The translations under genes and the position numbers were made by a program. A stretch of DNA of 64,000 nucleotides, from the NCBI GenBank assembly GCA_037442205.1, contig JBBIQS010000029.1:1-64000 (forward strand), in the 5' to 3' direction. This DNA comes from JBBIQS01 sp037442205. GTDB lineage: Bacteria; Myxococcota; Myxococcia; Myxococcales; UBA5297. Below are positions 18,834-27,517 of the stretch, piece by piece (position 1 is the stretch's first letter; the number at the start of each line of letters is the position of its first letter). Under the pieces are notes generated by a model. It was not told where the DNA came from. It did not search any database and saw nothing but the letters and a program-made list of their open reading frames with translations.

Positions 18834-19646
18834 ATGGCCCGTCGAACCAGGACCCCGAAGTGGCTCAAGGTGGCACGCCAGAACGACTGGGGTGCGCCGG
18901 CGCCGGGCGAGAAGCCCCAGTGGCTGGCCCGCGCCCTCTCGCGCGCCGGCCATCTCGATCGCGAGCAGGCCGAGCAGGCGATTCGGAATGGGCGAGTAAC
19001 CCTCGGCGGCCGGGTGGTGCGCGAGCCGCTGGCCCTGCTGCGCCCCGGGGATGAGGTGCGCCTGGACGGCAAGCCGCTCGAGTTGGAGGCGCCGACGCTG
19101 GTGCTGATGTTCCACAAGCCGGCGGGGGTCATCGTCTCCGGGGCCGATCCCCAGCAGCAGGGCACGGTCTTCGATCTGTTCCGCCCGCTGCTCGACGAGA
19201 AGCTATCGCGCTACGGCTGGCACGCGGTCGGCCGGCTCGACCGCGACACCACTGGGCTGCTGCTCTTCACCAACGACGAGCTCTTCGTCTCCTACGCCAC
19301 CCGCCCCGAGCACCACCTGCCCAAGCGCTACCTCGCCCGGGTCTCGGGAACGCCCACCGACGAGCGGCTGGAGCCCCTGCGCCACGGCATCGAGCTCGAC
19401 GACGGCCCGGCCAAGCCTGCCAAGGCGGTCATCCGCGGCCCCTCGCAGGTCGAGCTGACGATCTCCGAGGGGCGCTTTCACCAAGTAAAACGAATGCTTG
19501 CGGCCGTGGGCCTGCCGGTTCGCCAGCTTCACCGCGAGGCGATCGGCGAGGTGGCCCTCGACATCCCCGAGGGAGCTCTCCGGCAGCTCACCGAGGGCGA
19601 GATCCGCGACGGGCTACGCTACCCGCCCCCGCCCGCCAGAAGATGA
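18834..19646 (+). CDS. RsuA/RluB-family pseudouridine synthase
   Basis: 270 residues. An S4 domain spans about 28-85 (WLARALSRAGHLDREQAEQA). The catalytic domain has HKPAGVIVS, AVGRLDRDTTGLLLFTND with nucleophile Asp136, and EGRFHQVKRMLAAVG. These fit the small-family synthases that modify 16S or 23S rRNA. The basic N-terminus (MARRTRTPKWLKVARQ) is longer than in RsuA itself. The in-frame open sequence upstream is antisense to the RluD-type gene, so the ATG at 18834 is the natural start. Confidence 0.92.
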   Translation: MARRTRTPKWLKVARQNDWGAPAPGEKPQWLARALSRAGHLDREQAEQAIRNGRVTLGGRVVREPLALLRPGDEVRLDGKPLELEAPTLVLMFHKPAGVIVSGADPQQQGTVFDLFRPLLDEKLSRYGWHAVGRLDRDTTGLLLFTNDELFVSYATRPEHHLPKRYLARVSGTPTDERLEPLRHGIELDDGPAKPAKAVIRGPSQVELTISEGRFHQVKRMLAAVGLPVRQLHREAIGEVALDIPEGALRQLTEGEIRDGLRYPPPPARR

Positions 19647-19685
19647 TGCGCGGCCCAGGGGTTCCGGAGTTAGAATCCGGACAGC

Positions 19686-19916
19686 ATGAAATACCTCGAC
19701 AAATCCTTCAGCGTGTCGCCGGGCGCCTCTGACGCCTATCGCGACAATTGGGACCGCATCTTCGGGAAGAAGCAGAGCCAGCGGGAGCGCTACCTGGCGC
19801 TCACCGAGCAGCTTGCCGAGGCCAAGAAGAACCAGGCCGCCGGGCTGCGCTGCGAGCTCGAGGCCCTCTGGGCCGAGATGTCGCCCGAAGAGCGCAAGGG
19901 CCTCAAGAAGCCGTAG
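19686..19916 (+). CDS. Small charged protein, unknown function
   Basis: 76 residues starting 39 bp after the pseudouridine synthase stop codon. The N-terminal MKYLDKSFSVSP and the DNWDRIFGKK segment look like a conserved block I associate with short proteins of deltaproteobacterial genomes, but I cannot name a family. The C-terminal half is an amphipathic, charged helix pair (RYLALTEQLAEAKKNQAAG). It is probably cytoplasmic. No strong ribosome-binding site is visible, so co-translation with the upstream gene is possible. Confidence 0.7.
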   Translation: MKYLDKSFSVSPGASDAYRDNWDRIFGKKQSQRERYLALTEQLAEAKKNQAAGLRCELEALWAEMSPEERKGLKKP

Positions 19917-20067
19917 GGCTTTCTCCGCACCTTCCCAGCGAGCACGCGGCCGCCTCGAGGCGGCACGCGGCGGTCACGCTCTGCCCTCATCCGCTCCTCG
20001 ACTGCGGGCGCTGTGCGCCTGCCTCAGGATGAACGGAGGCAGCACAGCGGGGCGAGCTGAGAAAACG

Positions 20068-20892
20068 CTACTTCAGCTTCCCCGCCACCTCGTTCATGCG
20101 CCCGGCCAGCCGGTCGTTGCGCACGCTCTTGGAGGCCTCGATCAGGCAGGCGGCGCCGTCCCTGAGCCCCAGCCGCTGCAGCCCGTCCACCGCGTGGCGG
20201 ACGACGGTCTCGTCGCTGTCCGACAGCGCCTTGCACAGCGGCTGCAGCGAGCTGCGACGCGGGCGATCCTCCAGGATGGCGCCGGCCTCGCGCCGGATTT
20301 CGACCGAGGAGTCGTCGGTGAGCGCATGGTGGAGCGCGGCGTGCCCCAGTTCGGACTCGTTGGCCACCAGCGCCTTGAGGCAGCTCTTGCGCAGCGGCAC
20401 CGGCGCGTCGCTGCCGATCAGCTTGGCCACCGCCGCCACCGCCGGGGGCCAGCCGCGCTTCTCGATCAGCCAGCAGGTCCGCCGCCGCACCTCGTTGTCC
20501 GAGTCGGCTTCCAGCACCTTGACCGCCAGCGCTGGCAGATCCTTGGGCTCGAGCCTTTCCAGCGCGTCGAGCGCCGCCAGGCGCACCTCCTTCTCCGAGT
20601 CCTGGAGCAGCGCCTGGCTCAGGTGCGGCGCGCCGGCGCCGATCTCCTTGAGGGCCTCGACGCAGACCTTGCGCGTCTTCCAGACCTCGTCCTTCTCGAC
20701 CACCGCCCCGATCGGATCCACCGCATCCTTGGAGTGGCGCTGAGCGAGCCGCTTGCAGGCCTCAGCCCGCGCCTCGGCGCCGCCGGTCTTCAGATAGTCG
20801 ATCAGGTCGTTGTAGCTGAGGTCCTTGGGAAGCGACCCGGCGGCGGACACAGCGGGCGCAAGCAGCGCGAGAAGAAGGAAGCAGGTTCTCAT
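20068..20892 (-). CDS. Exported HEAT-repeat protein
   Basis: 274 residues. A signal peptide (FLLLALLAPAVSAAG) is followed by an all-helical chain of HEAT/PBS-lyase-like repeats of about 32-38 residues, for example EKEVRLAALDALERL near 104 and NEVRRRTCWLIEK near 132. These solenoids bind proteins; there is no catalytic motif. It is the last gene of a co-directional row that begins near 26.2 kb and lies 32 bp behind the alpha/beta-hydrolase lipoprotein, so the two may be co-expressed. The partner is unknown. Confidence 0.82.
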   Translation of the reverse strand: MRTCFLLLALLAPAVSAAGSLPKDLSYNDLIDYLKTGGAEARAEACKRLAQRHSKDAVDPIGAVVEKDEVWKTRKVCVEALKEIGAGAPHLSQALLQDSEKEVRLAALDALERLEPKDLPALAVKVLEADSDNEVRRRTCWLIEKRGWPPAVAAVAKLIGSDAPVPLRKSCLKALVANESELGHAALHHALTDDSSVEIRREAGAILEDRPRRSSLQPLCKALSDSDETVVRHAVDGLQRLGLRDGAACLIEASKSVRNDRLAGRMNEVAGKLK

Positions 20893-20924
20893 TTCGAAGT
20901 TCCTCTGGAAGATCCGGTGATGAG

Positions 20925-23018
20925 TCAGCGGGAGTCAGAGTTCGGGTCGCGCTCGATGACCGCCCCACTCTCATAAGCGGCCGATTGAAGGAAGCGCATC
21001 GACGCCTGGATGGCTTCGGGCCGATAGAAGACCAGGAAGTGCGAGGCGAAGTCGGACTGCCCGTTGCCGGCGAACTGGAGGAAGCCTCCGGTCCGGGAGT
21101 TGGTGAGGTTGCCCTTCACCGGCGCGGTCAGCGGCGTGAGCCCGGCCAGCTCCATCTCGCGAATCGGCGAGGGCATCGGCAGCACCGAGGGAATCATCCC
21201 GGCCACCGCCATGGCGTTGGCGGTGCGGTAGGGGGTGAAGACGTCGAGCAGCCCCGAGGTGACCAGGAAGTTGGCGCCTCCGGCATCCGCCCAGCGCGGC
21301 GAGGCGTTGATCGGGTCGGTGGCGTCGACCAAGGTCTGGACCAGGGTCAGCACCGGGTGCAGCTCGGAGAGCGGCTCCTGCGGCGTCAGCTCGAGCAGCG
21401 TGGTCAGGAGCGTGGCGATATCGGTGTCCTTGCGCTCCATGATGGTGATCGACATCCCGCCCCCGGCGCCGGAGAGCAGGTAGCTCTCGATTCCTCGCTC
21501 GAATGCCGCCGCCAGCGCCCCGGTGATCCCGCCCTGCGAATGGCCGAAGAAGCCGACGTGCGTGGTGTCGAAACAGACCGCCTGGCCGCCCGGGCCGTTC
21601 GCCGCCGGGACCGACAAGGCCCCGGACTTCAGCAGCCGGGTCAAAGAGAAGGTGTCGATGGCCGACTGCCGGAAGTTGCACCGGCCGGCCTTGGGGTTGG
21701 TGTAGTTGAAGGTCAGCAGCCCGACGTCGAAGGTCTTCCCCTCGGCGCGAGGTCCGTGCAGCGGCTGGTCGAGGGCGATCGAAGCCAGGCCGCGGGCCGC
21801 CAGCCGCCCTGCGGTGCCGTCGTCGTAGCCGGAGTAGGCGTTGCCGCCGGTTCCGTGGGCGATCTCGACGATCGGATAGCAGCTGCCTGAGCGCGGCGGG
21901 TCCTTGGGAATCGTCAGGACGAAGCGCAGCGTCTCGGTGCGGAATGGCGCCGGCTTGCCGTCGACCACGTGGAAGTTCCCGCCGTCGTCGGCGTAGGGCA
22001 CCGTGCCTTCCTGGTAGTTGGGCGAGTCGAACTGCCCTTCCATCACTGAGTAGTTCGTCGTCGAGGTGCTGTTCCAGCGGAAGCTGCGATCGACGGCGTA
22101 GGGCCCGGTGGAGACGCCGAAGGGCCGGTGCCAGGGACCCAGCGCCGGAGCCGGCAGCTCGCTGCTCACCTGCCGGTGGATCTCCCGCATCTCCGCGCTC
22201 GGATCCTGAGTGGTGAAGACCGTCGCGGCAGCGATCTGATCGGCCCCGATGCCGTCGACGGCGAGGCGAGCAAGCAGCGGCGCCCAGATCGCCTTGAGCC
22301 CGTCGAACATGTCCTGCGGGACCGGTGGCTTCAGCCCGTCGGGCAGCGCGCCGCCGGTCAACAGCGCCGCCAGCAGCGGATGCTGCCCGAGCGGAGCGCC
22401 GTTGGCGCCTTTGACCGAGCGCAGCACCACCAGTGCGTAGGTGGTGGCCGGGCGCATCGGGAAGCCGAAGGTCGGGCCGACCGCCAGCGAGTTCTTGTAG
22501 ACGTACTTGATCTGAGAGATGTCGAGGTCGTTGCCGCGGTACTCCCAGCGCAGCGGACGGCGCTTGCCGTACTCCGGCGAAGAGGCGGTAACGTCGATGA
22601 GCTGGATCGGGCTGTCCGTCGCCAGGAACGCGCCCGGGTCGGTCGGGATCGTCGCGGCATCGAGCGCGCCGTCGAAGGACATGTGCACCGGGGCGGTGGT
22701 GCTGAATCCGGTCAGCTCGGCCTCGGCCAGCGCCACGTAGCGCTGGAACATGGTCGAGCTGGCCAGCCCCGGGAAGTCGCTCAGCTTGAGATGGCCGGTG
22801 GCGTCGCGGCGGTGATCCGACGGGAAGGGAAACCCGACCCAGGTCGCGCCGCTGTGGCCGGCCTTCTTCGCCAGCGTGGGGTCGAAGACCACCTTGACCC
22901 CCGGCACTCCGGCATCCGGCTCCTGGGAACCGGGTTCGCCGGAGCAGCCGGCCAGCGCCCAGGAAGCGAGACAGAGAACCGCTGCCCGATACCCCCAGCC
23001 GATCGCGAGCTTGGACAT
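20925..23018 (-). CDS. Large alpha/beta-hydrolase lipoprotein
   Basis: 697 residues. The start at 23018 gives a signal peptide with lipobox LAGC. The N-terminal half (about 30-340) is a beta-rich domain with the motif GFPFPSDHRR near 56, seen in large secreted myxobacterial esterases. The C-terminal half is an alpha/beta hydrolase: EIAHGTGG near 375 supplies the oxyanion hole and FFGHSQGG near 490 the nucleophile elbow. The catalytic acid and His are not obvious; ASHFLVFY near the end may hold the His. A surface esterase or lipase is likely, substrate unknown. It begins 47 bp after the M1 peptidase stop codon. Confidence 0.78.
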   Translation of the reverse strand: MSKLAIGWGYRAAVLCLASWALAGCSGEPGSQEPDAGVPGVKVVFDPTLAKKAGHSGATWVGFPFPSDHRRDATGHLKLSDFPGLASSTMFQRYVALAEAELTGFSTTAPVHMSFDGALDAATIPTDPGAFLATDSPIQLIDVTASSPEYGKRRPLRWEYRGNDLDISQIKYVYKNSLAVGPTFGFPMRPATTYALVVLRSVKGANGAPLGQHPLLAALLTGGALPDGLKPPVPQDMFDGLKAIWAPLLARLAVDGIGADQIAAATVFTTQDPSAEMREIHRQVSSELPAPALGPWHRPFGVSTGPYAVDRSFRWNSTSTTNYSVMEGQFDSPNYQEGTVPYADDGGNFHVVDGKPAPFRTETLRFVLTIPKDPPRSGSCYPIVEIAHGTGGNAYSGYDDGTAGRLAARGLASIALDQPLHGPRAEGKTFDVGLLTFNYTNPKAGRCNFRQSAIDTFSLTRLLKSGALSVPAANGPGGQAVCFDTTHVGFFGHSQGGITGALAAAFERGIESYLLSGAGGGMSITIMERKDTDIATLLTTLLELTPQEPLSELHPVLTLVQTLVDATDPINASPRWADAGGANFLVTSGLLDVFTPYRTANAMAVAGMIPSVLPMPSPIREMELAGLTPLTAPVKGNLTNSRTGGFLQFAGNGQSDFASHFLVFYRPEAIQASMRFLQSAAYESGAVIERDPNSDSR

Positions 23019-23065
23019 GAACGAGAGGATACCTCGGCTGTCAGGCTCCGAGGGCTCCGGCTCGG

Positions 23066-24826
23066 TCAGGCGGCGTTCTTCTTGAGGATCGCCTCCAGCC
23101 CACCGCGGGCGATGGGGTGGTAGCCGTCGCGGTACTTGTCGAAGCAGCGGCGGGCCAGCGCGCGGGTCGACTCGGACTTGGCCAGCGCGGTGTAGAGCGG
23201 CTTGAGGTACTTCATCCGCCCCACCTCGCCCAGCACCTGCTCCACCCGCCCCAGCACCGGCTGGTAGCCGGACTCGACCGCCAGCGCCAGCCAGGAGATC
23301 AGCACCTCGTAGTTGCCGCGCCCGGTGAGCTTGAAGCGGGCGTCGAGCTTCTCGAGGTCGGCGGCCTTGGCCGGGCGCGGCATCGACTCCAGGCAGAGCG
23401 ACCACTCGGCCGGCGTCCACTTCTTGCCCTGCGCCTCCTCGGGCAGCCTGGCGCCCAGCTTCTGCAGCTCCTCCAGCCGCACCGACCGCGGCGCCGGCGC
23501 GTTGCCCGGCAGCCCCGGCTCGTGCAGCCAGGCCTGCGAGTTGATCTTCTTGAGCGCCCCCGGCAGCTCCTTCTCCACGAAGTCGATGAACTGCTCGGTG
23601 GTGATCGACTGGAAGGCGAAGGCGTCCACGTACTTGCGCAGGAACGGATCGAAGGCCTTCTTGCCGACCGACTCCTCGAGCGTACGCAGGAAGAGGTAGC
23701 CCTTCTCGTACGGGACCAGCGAGTAGGCGTCGTCGGGGTCGATTCCCTCGTAGTGGGTGCGCAGCAACGTCAGCTCTGGCCGATCGACGAAGCCCTCGAT
23801 CGTCTTCTCCAGCTGGCGGCGCCCCAGCGCGGCGTGCAGCCCCGCCACCTCGGCGCCCTCCAGCGCCTCCTGGATCCGCCGCTCGGCGAAGACCGTCCAG
23901 CCCTCGTTGAGCCAGAAGTGATCGGCGTTGGCGTTGGTCACCAGGTTGCCGGTCCAGCTGTGCGCCAGCTCGTGGGCCACCACGTTGACCAGCGAGCGGT
24001 CCCCGGCCAGCAGCGTCGGGGTGACGAAGGTCAGCCGCGGGTTCTCCATGCCGCCGTAGGGGAAGGACTGGGGCATGGTCAGCAGGTCGAAGCGGTCCCA
24101 GCGGTAGGGGCCGAGCAGCTTCTCGGCGCTGGTGAGCATCGAGTCGACCTCGGCGAACTCCCAGGCCGCCTTCTCCAGCACCGCCGGCTCGGCCCACACC
24201 CGCGAGCGCGGCCCCAGGTCCTTGCTGGCCAGCTGCCCGACCGCCAGCGCCAACAGGTACGGCGGGATGGCCTGCGGCATCTCGTAGCGCTCCATCGCCC
24301 AGGCGCCGTTGACGTTGCGCGAGACGAAGGAGGCCGCCATCAGCGCCCGCAGCTCGGCGGGGACGGTCAGCTCGGCGGTGTAGCGGATGCGCACCCGCGG
24401 GCTGTCCTGCAGCGGGACCACCGAGCGGGCGTGGATGGCCTGGCACTGGCTGAAGAGGAACGGGTGCTTGCCGCCCGAGGTCTGGGCCGGGGTCAGCCAC
24501 TGCAGCGCCGAGGCCTCGGGCGAGGTGGCGTAGGTGATGGTCACCGCCTTGGTGTTGGCGGGCAGCTCGACGTGCAGCCGCGAGCCGAGGATCGGCTCGG
24601 GCTTGAAGAGCTCGTGCTGGAGGGGCTTGCCGCCGTCGCCGAAGACGCCTTCGATCACCAGGTCGCGGGTGTCGAGATCGAGCGGCCCGGTCCCAGGAGC
24701 GGCGAAGGTCAGCGTGGCCTCGCCCTTGAGCGTGCGCGACGAGAAGTCGACCTTGGCGCGCCAGGCGAGGTGCGAAATCTGGGGCTGGGTCGAGTCGTTG
24801 TACGAGTGCGGATCGAGACGGGCCAT
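23066..24826 (-). CDS. M1 family aminopeptidase, leukotriene-A4-hydrolase type
   Basis: 586 residues, a zinc metallopeptidase with the leukotriene A4 hydrolase architecture. It has an N-terminal beta saddle (to about 200), a catalytic domain with PYGGMENPRLTF near 256, HELAHSW near 283 and the third ligand Glu in NEGWTVFAERR, and a C-terminal helical domain from about 455. No signal peptide, so cytoplasmic. It should trim N-terminal residues from peptides. Whether it also has epoxide hydrolase activity cannot be read. GGAGG sits before the ATG and a promoter candidate lies 100 bp upstream. Confidence 0.93.
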   Translation of the reverse strand: MARLDPHSYNDSTQPQISHLAWRAKVDFSSRTLKGEATLTFAAPGTGPLDLDTRDLVIEGVFGDGGKPLQHELFKPEPILGSRLHVELPANTKAVTITYATSPEASALQWLTPAQTSGGKHPFLFSQCQAIHARSVVPLQDSPRVRIRYTAELTVPAELRALMAASFVSRNVNGAWAMERYEMPQAIPPYLLALAVGQLASKDLGPRSRVWAEPAVLEKAAWEFAEVDSMLTSAEKLLGPYRWDRFDLLTMPQSFPYGGMENPRLTFVTPTLLAGDRSLVNVVAHELAHSWTGNLVTNANADHFWLNEGWTVFAERRIQEALEGAEVAGLHAALGRRQLEKTIEGFVDRPELTLLRTHYEGIDPDDAYSLVPYEKGYLFLRTLEESVGKKAFDPFLRKYVDAFAFQSITTEQFIDFVEKELPGALKKINSQAWLHEPGLPGNAPAPRSVRLEELQKLGARLPEEAQGKKWTPAEWSLCLESMPRPAKAADLEKLDARFKLTGRGNYEVLISWLALAVESGYQPVLGRVEQVLGEVGRMKYLKPLYTALAKSESTRALARRCFDKYRDGYHPIARGGLEAILKKNAA

Positions 24827-24924
24827 GGCGTGCTCCTCCGTTGGGTTCTCAGGCGCTGCGCGCAGGGGGGAGTACCAGCTTCCGGCGGTGCAAGTCGAGC
24901 GATCCCCCTTCTGGAGCGGGCGAA

Positions 24925-24952
24925 ACTATCGTTCGCCCTGCGCCAGTGTCAG
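24925..24952 (-). promoter_or_regulatory. Candidate promoter of the M1 peptidase gene
   Basis: Minus strand CTGACA (24952-24947), 16-base spacer, GATAGT (24930-24925). The start of transcription near 24918 would give a 90-base leader to the ATG at 24826. Confidence 0.4.
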
Positions 24953-24976
24953 CTGCTCAACCTGAAAGCTTCGGGA

Positions 24977-25240
<264 letters not shown>

Positions 25241-25263
25241 GGGATCCTCCACGAGAACCTAGG

Positions 25264-26202
25264 TTAGAAGCGGACGGCGATGCTGCCGCCGGCGCCGGTG
25301 ATTCGGCTGCTGGCCCAGGCGCCGCCTTCGACGCTGGGGATGAGGAAGAGGCTGGTCTGGGCGTCCGCCATGCCGAACTCGCTCTTGAGCAGCCGGTACT
25401 TGCGGCCCTGGAATCCGAGCGGCTTGAGGATGCTGCCGATGCGGGTCACCACCAGGCTCAGGCCGCCCGACAGCAGCATCGCCCCGCCGATCATCGTGCC
25501 GAGCGAGGCGTTCTGGACCGAGGCGTAGTTCATCTGCAGCAGGACGTAGCCGGCGATCATGAGCACCGCGCTGACCGCCTCGTTGATCAGCAGGCTGGTC
25601 CCGTGCTCGGTGTCGCCCTGGTAGAACGAGCCGACCCCGAAGCCGACCAGCAGGTTGAGCAGGAAGCCGGCCACCCGGCGATCCTCCCGCACTTCCTGAA
25701 GGATCAGCTCCTTGTCGGCCAGCTTGAGGCCGCGAAAGCGGCCGTCGGTGCGCACCACCCGGGCGATGTCCGCCTCGTCGGTCTCCTTCAGCAGCAGCCC
25801 CAGGGACTTGGGCAGGTCGGGGTTGAAGGCCGCCTCGGAGGCCGACGCCGGAATTGGAGCCGCCGATGTCGGCGCGGCCTGCGGAGGAGGCGGCGGCGGG
25901 GCCAGCGGCGGCGGAGGCGGCGGAATCGAGGCGGTGGTGGGCGCCGGGCTGGTGGCGATGCGGATCGCCTCGACCTCGGCCTTGGGGACGGTGAGCATCG
26001 TCCCGTCGGGCCGGGCGAGCACCGCCACCTCGCCCGGGCTGCTGAGCAGCCGCCCTGCCAGCTGCGAGCCGTCGGTGCAGTTCAGCACCACCTCGCGCTC
26101 CTCGGCCGCCTTCCACATCGCGTCGGGAACAGCAGTGGCCGCTCGAGCGGGAACAGCCGTCATAAACAGAGCCACCAGAAGCGTGCCCAGAAACCTGCCC
26201 AT
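25264..26202 (-). CDS. Exported membrane protein, P13/TM2-like
   Basis: 312 residues. A signal peptide (LGTLLVALFMTAVPARA) precedes a small beta domain (VVLNCTDGSQLAGRLLSS, then TMLTVPKAEVEAI) resembling a sensor of charged or RNA-like ligands, then a Pro-rich linker (PPPPPPLAPPPPPPQ) at about 95-110. Residues 185-255 form a membrane hairpin with FGVGSFYQGDTEHGTSLL, reminiscent of the TM2/P13 family of spirochaetes. The rest is hydrophilic. Function unknown. Its stop codon lies 23 bp before the ACBP start, suggesting one transcript. Confidence 0.72.
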   Translation of the reverse strand: MGRFLGTLLVALFMTAVPARAATAVPDAMWKAAEEREVVLNCTDGSQLAGRLLSSPGEVAVLARPDGTMLTVPKAEVEAIRIATSPAPTTASIPPPPPPLAPPPPPPQAAPTSAAPIPASASEAAFNPDLPKSLGLLLKETDEADIARVVRTDGRFRGLKLADKELILQEVREDRRVAGFLLNLLVGFGVGSFYQGDTEHGTSLLINEAVSAVLMIAGYVLLQMNYASVQNASLGTMIGGAMLLSGGLSLVVTRIGSILKPLGFQGRKYRLLKSEFGMADAQTSLFLIPSVEGGAWASSRITGAGGSIAVRF

Positions 26203-26317
26203 GCCGTGCACCCCGCTGCCAGACGCAGGAGTGCTCAGAGCTAGCACGCGCGAGCGCGGGAGGTCCAATTCGGACGCGACTTGGCAACCCGCGTTGGCCC
26301 TGAAATGCTGTCGCGCA

Positions 26318-27517
26318 ATGCTCCCCCGCCGCTGGCTGCCCTTCGCCCCCACCGCCGCCGTCCTCGCCTTCGCCATCCTCCGGGCCGTGCGCGGCAGCTG
26401 GGCGGATTACACCGGCTACATTGACGCCGGTCGCTCGCTGCTGGCCGGCAGCTACAGCACCGCCGACTCCAACACCTGGCCTCCCTTCTTCTCGCTGGTC
26501 GCCATTCCGCTCTACCTTCTTTCGCTGCTGCCCCAGCCGCTGGCCAAGATGCTGTGGGCGACGGCGACCATCTCCGGTTTCGCGCTGGCGACCAACCGCT
26601 GGTGGAGAGAGGCCAAGCCCGAGGGGACGCCGGACTGGGTGGCACCGGTCGGCGCCTTCCTGGTCTCGCAGTTCTGGCTCCACCACCTCGTCTATCACCA
26701 GGTCTACGGGCTCATCTTCGCCTGCGCCGCGCTGGGATTCATCGAGGCGCATCGCAAGAGGGACGTGCGCGCCGGAATCTGGATTGGCTTGGGGGGTCTG
26801 GCCAAGGTCACCCCCGCCCTGACGCTCGCCTTCTTCGTCTTCACCCGCCGCTGGAAGGTGGTTGGAGCTGCGGCGGCCACCGCGGTGCTGGGAACCCTGC
26901 TGCTCATCCCCTTCCTCGGCGTGAACGGAACCCTGGGCGCCTACCTGCGCTGGCTCGAGGTGATCGGAGCCTTGGGCGGGCCGCACGGGGTACTCAATCA
27001 GAGCCTGCCGGCACTGATCGACCGGCACATCACCGATCAGGCGGTCAGGGACGGGGTTGGCGTCGCGCCGCTGCTCACGCTCGACTGGACCTTGGCCGAG
27101 AAGATCGCCCGAGGGATCAGCTACCTGCTCTTCGCCGGCCTGGCGATGCTGATGGCGCGGCGCAAGGTCGGTCCGCTGCTGGCCTTCGCCCCGCTGGTGG
27201 CGGCGGCGGTCTACGTCGCGCCTTACTGCTGGCGCAGCCAACTGGTCGCGTTCCTGCCGCTGCTGCTGCTGACCCTGGCCGAGCTGGCGAAGACCCGCGA
27301 GCGCTGGGGGCTGGTCCTGCTCGCGCCCTTCGTGTTGCTGATGCCCGAGCGCGAACCCGACCTCATCGGCTGGAAGGCCTACCTCGTCACCGAGGGGATC
27401 AGCCTCACCTCGGTCTGCATGTTGCTGCTGCTGGTGCAGGCCAGCCGCTTCGTCGGCGTTCGGCGGGCGGCGGATGAGCGCCTGGAGACGAGCGCGGCTA
27501 CACCCGGAACCGCCTGA
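26318..27517 (+). CDS. GT87-like polyprenyl-phosphate-dependent glycosyltransferase
   Basis: 399 residues with about nine membrane segments. The N-terminal loop DYTGYIDAGRSLLAG has the Asp expected for GT-C catalysis, and TWPPFFSLVAIPLYLL plus GLIFACAALGFIE fit the DUF2029/GT87 mannosyltransferase pattern. Members transfer sugars from polyprenyl phosphates on the outer face of the inner membrane. Acceptor and sugar are unknown. Its last 20 bases overlap the 3' end of the convergent chemoreceptor gene. Confidence 0.8.
   Translation: MLPRRWLPFAPTAAVLAFAILRAVRGSWADYTGYIDAGRSLLAGSYSTADSNTWPPFFSLVAIPLYLLSLLPQPLAKMLWATATISGFALATNRWWREAKPEGTPDWVAPVGAFLVSQFWLHHLVYHQVYGLIFACAALGFIEAHRKRDVRAGIWIGLGGLAKVTPALTLAFFVFTRRWKVVGAAAATAVLGTLLLIPFLGVNGTLGAYLRWLEVIGALGGPHGVLNQSLPALIDRHITDQAVRDGVGVAPLLTLDWTLAEKIARGISYLLFAGLAMLMARRKVGPLLAFAPLVAAAVYVAPYCWRSQLVAFLPLLLLTLAELAKTRERWGLVLLAPFVLLMPEREPDLIGWKAYLVTEGISLTSVCMLLLLVQASRFVGVRRAADERLETSAATPGTA

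Noticed and set aside
20925..24500. An apparent 1191-residue fusion protein ending in the alpha/beta hydrolase
   Set aside because: The first part is the M1 peptidase gene read in a wrong frame. The hydrolase has its own signal peptide and start at 23018.
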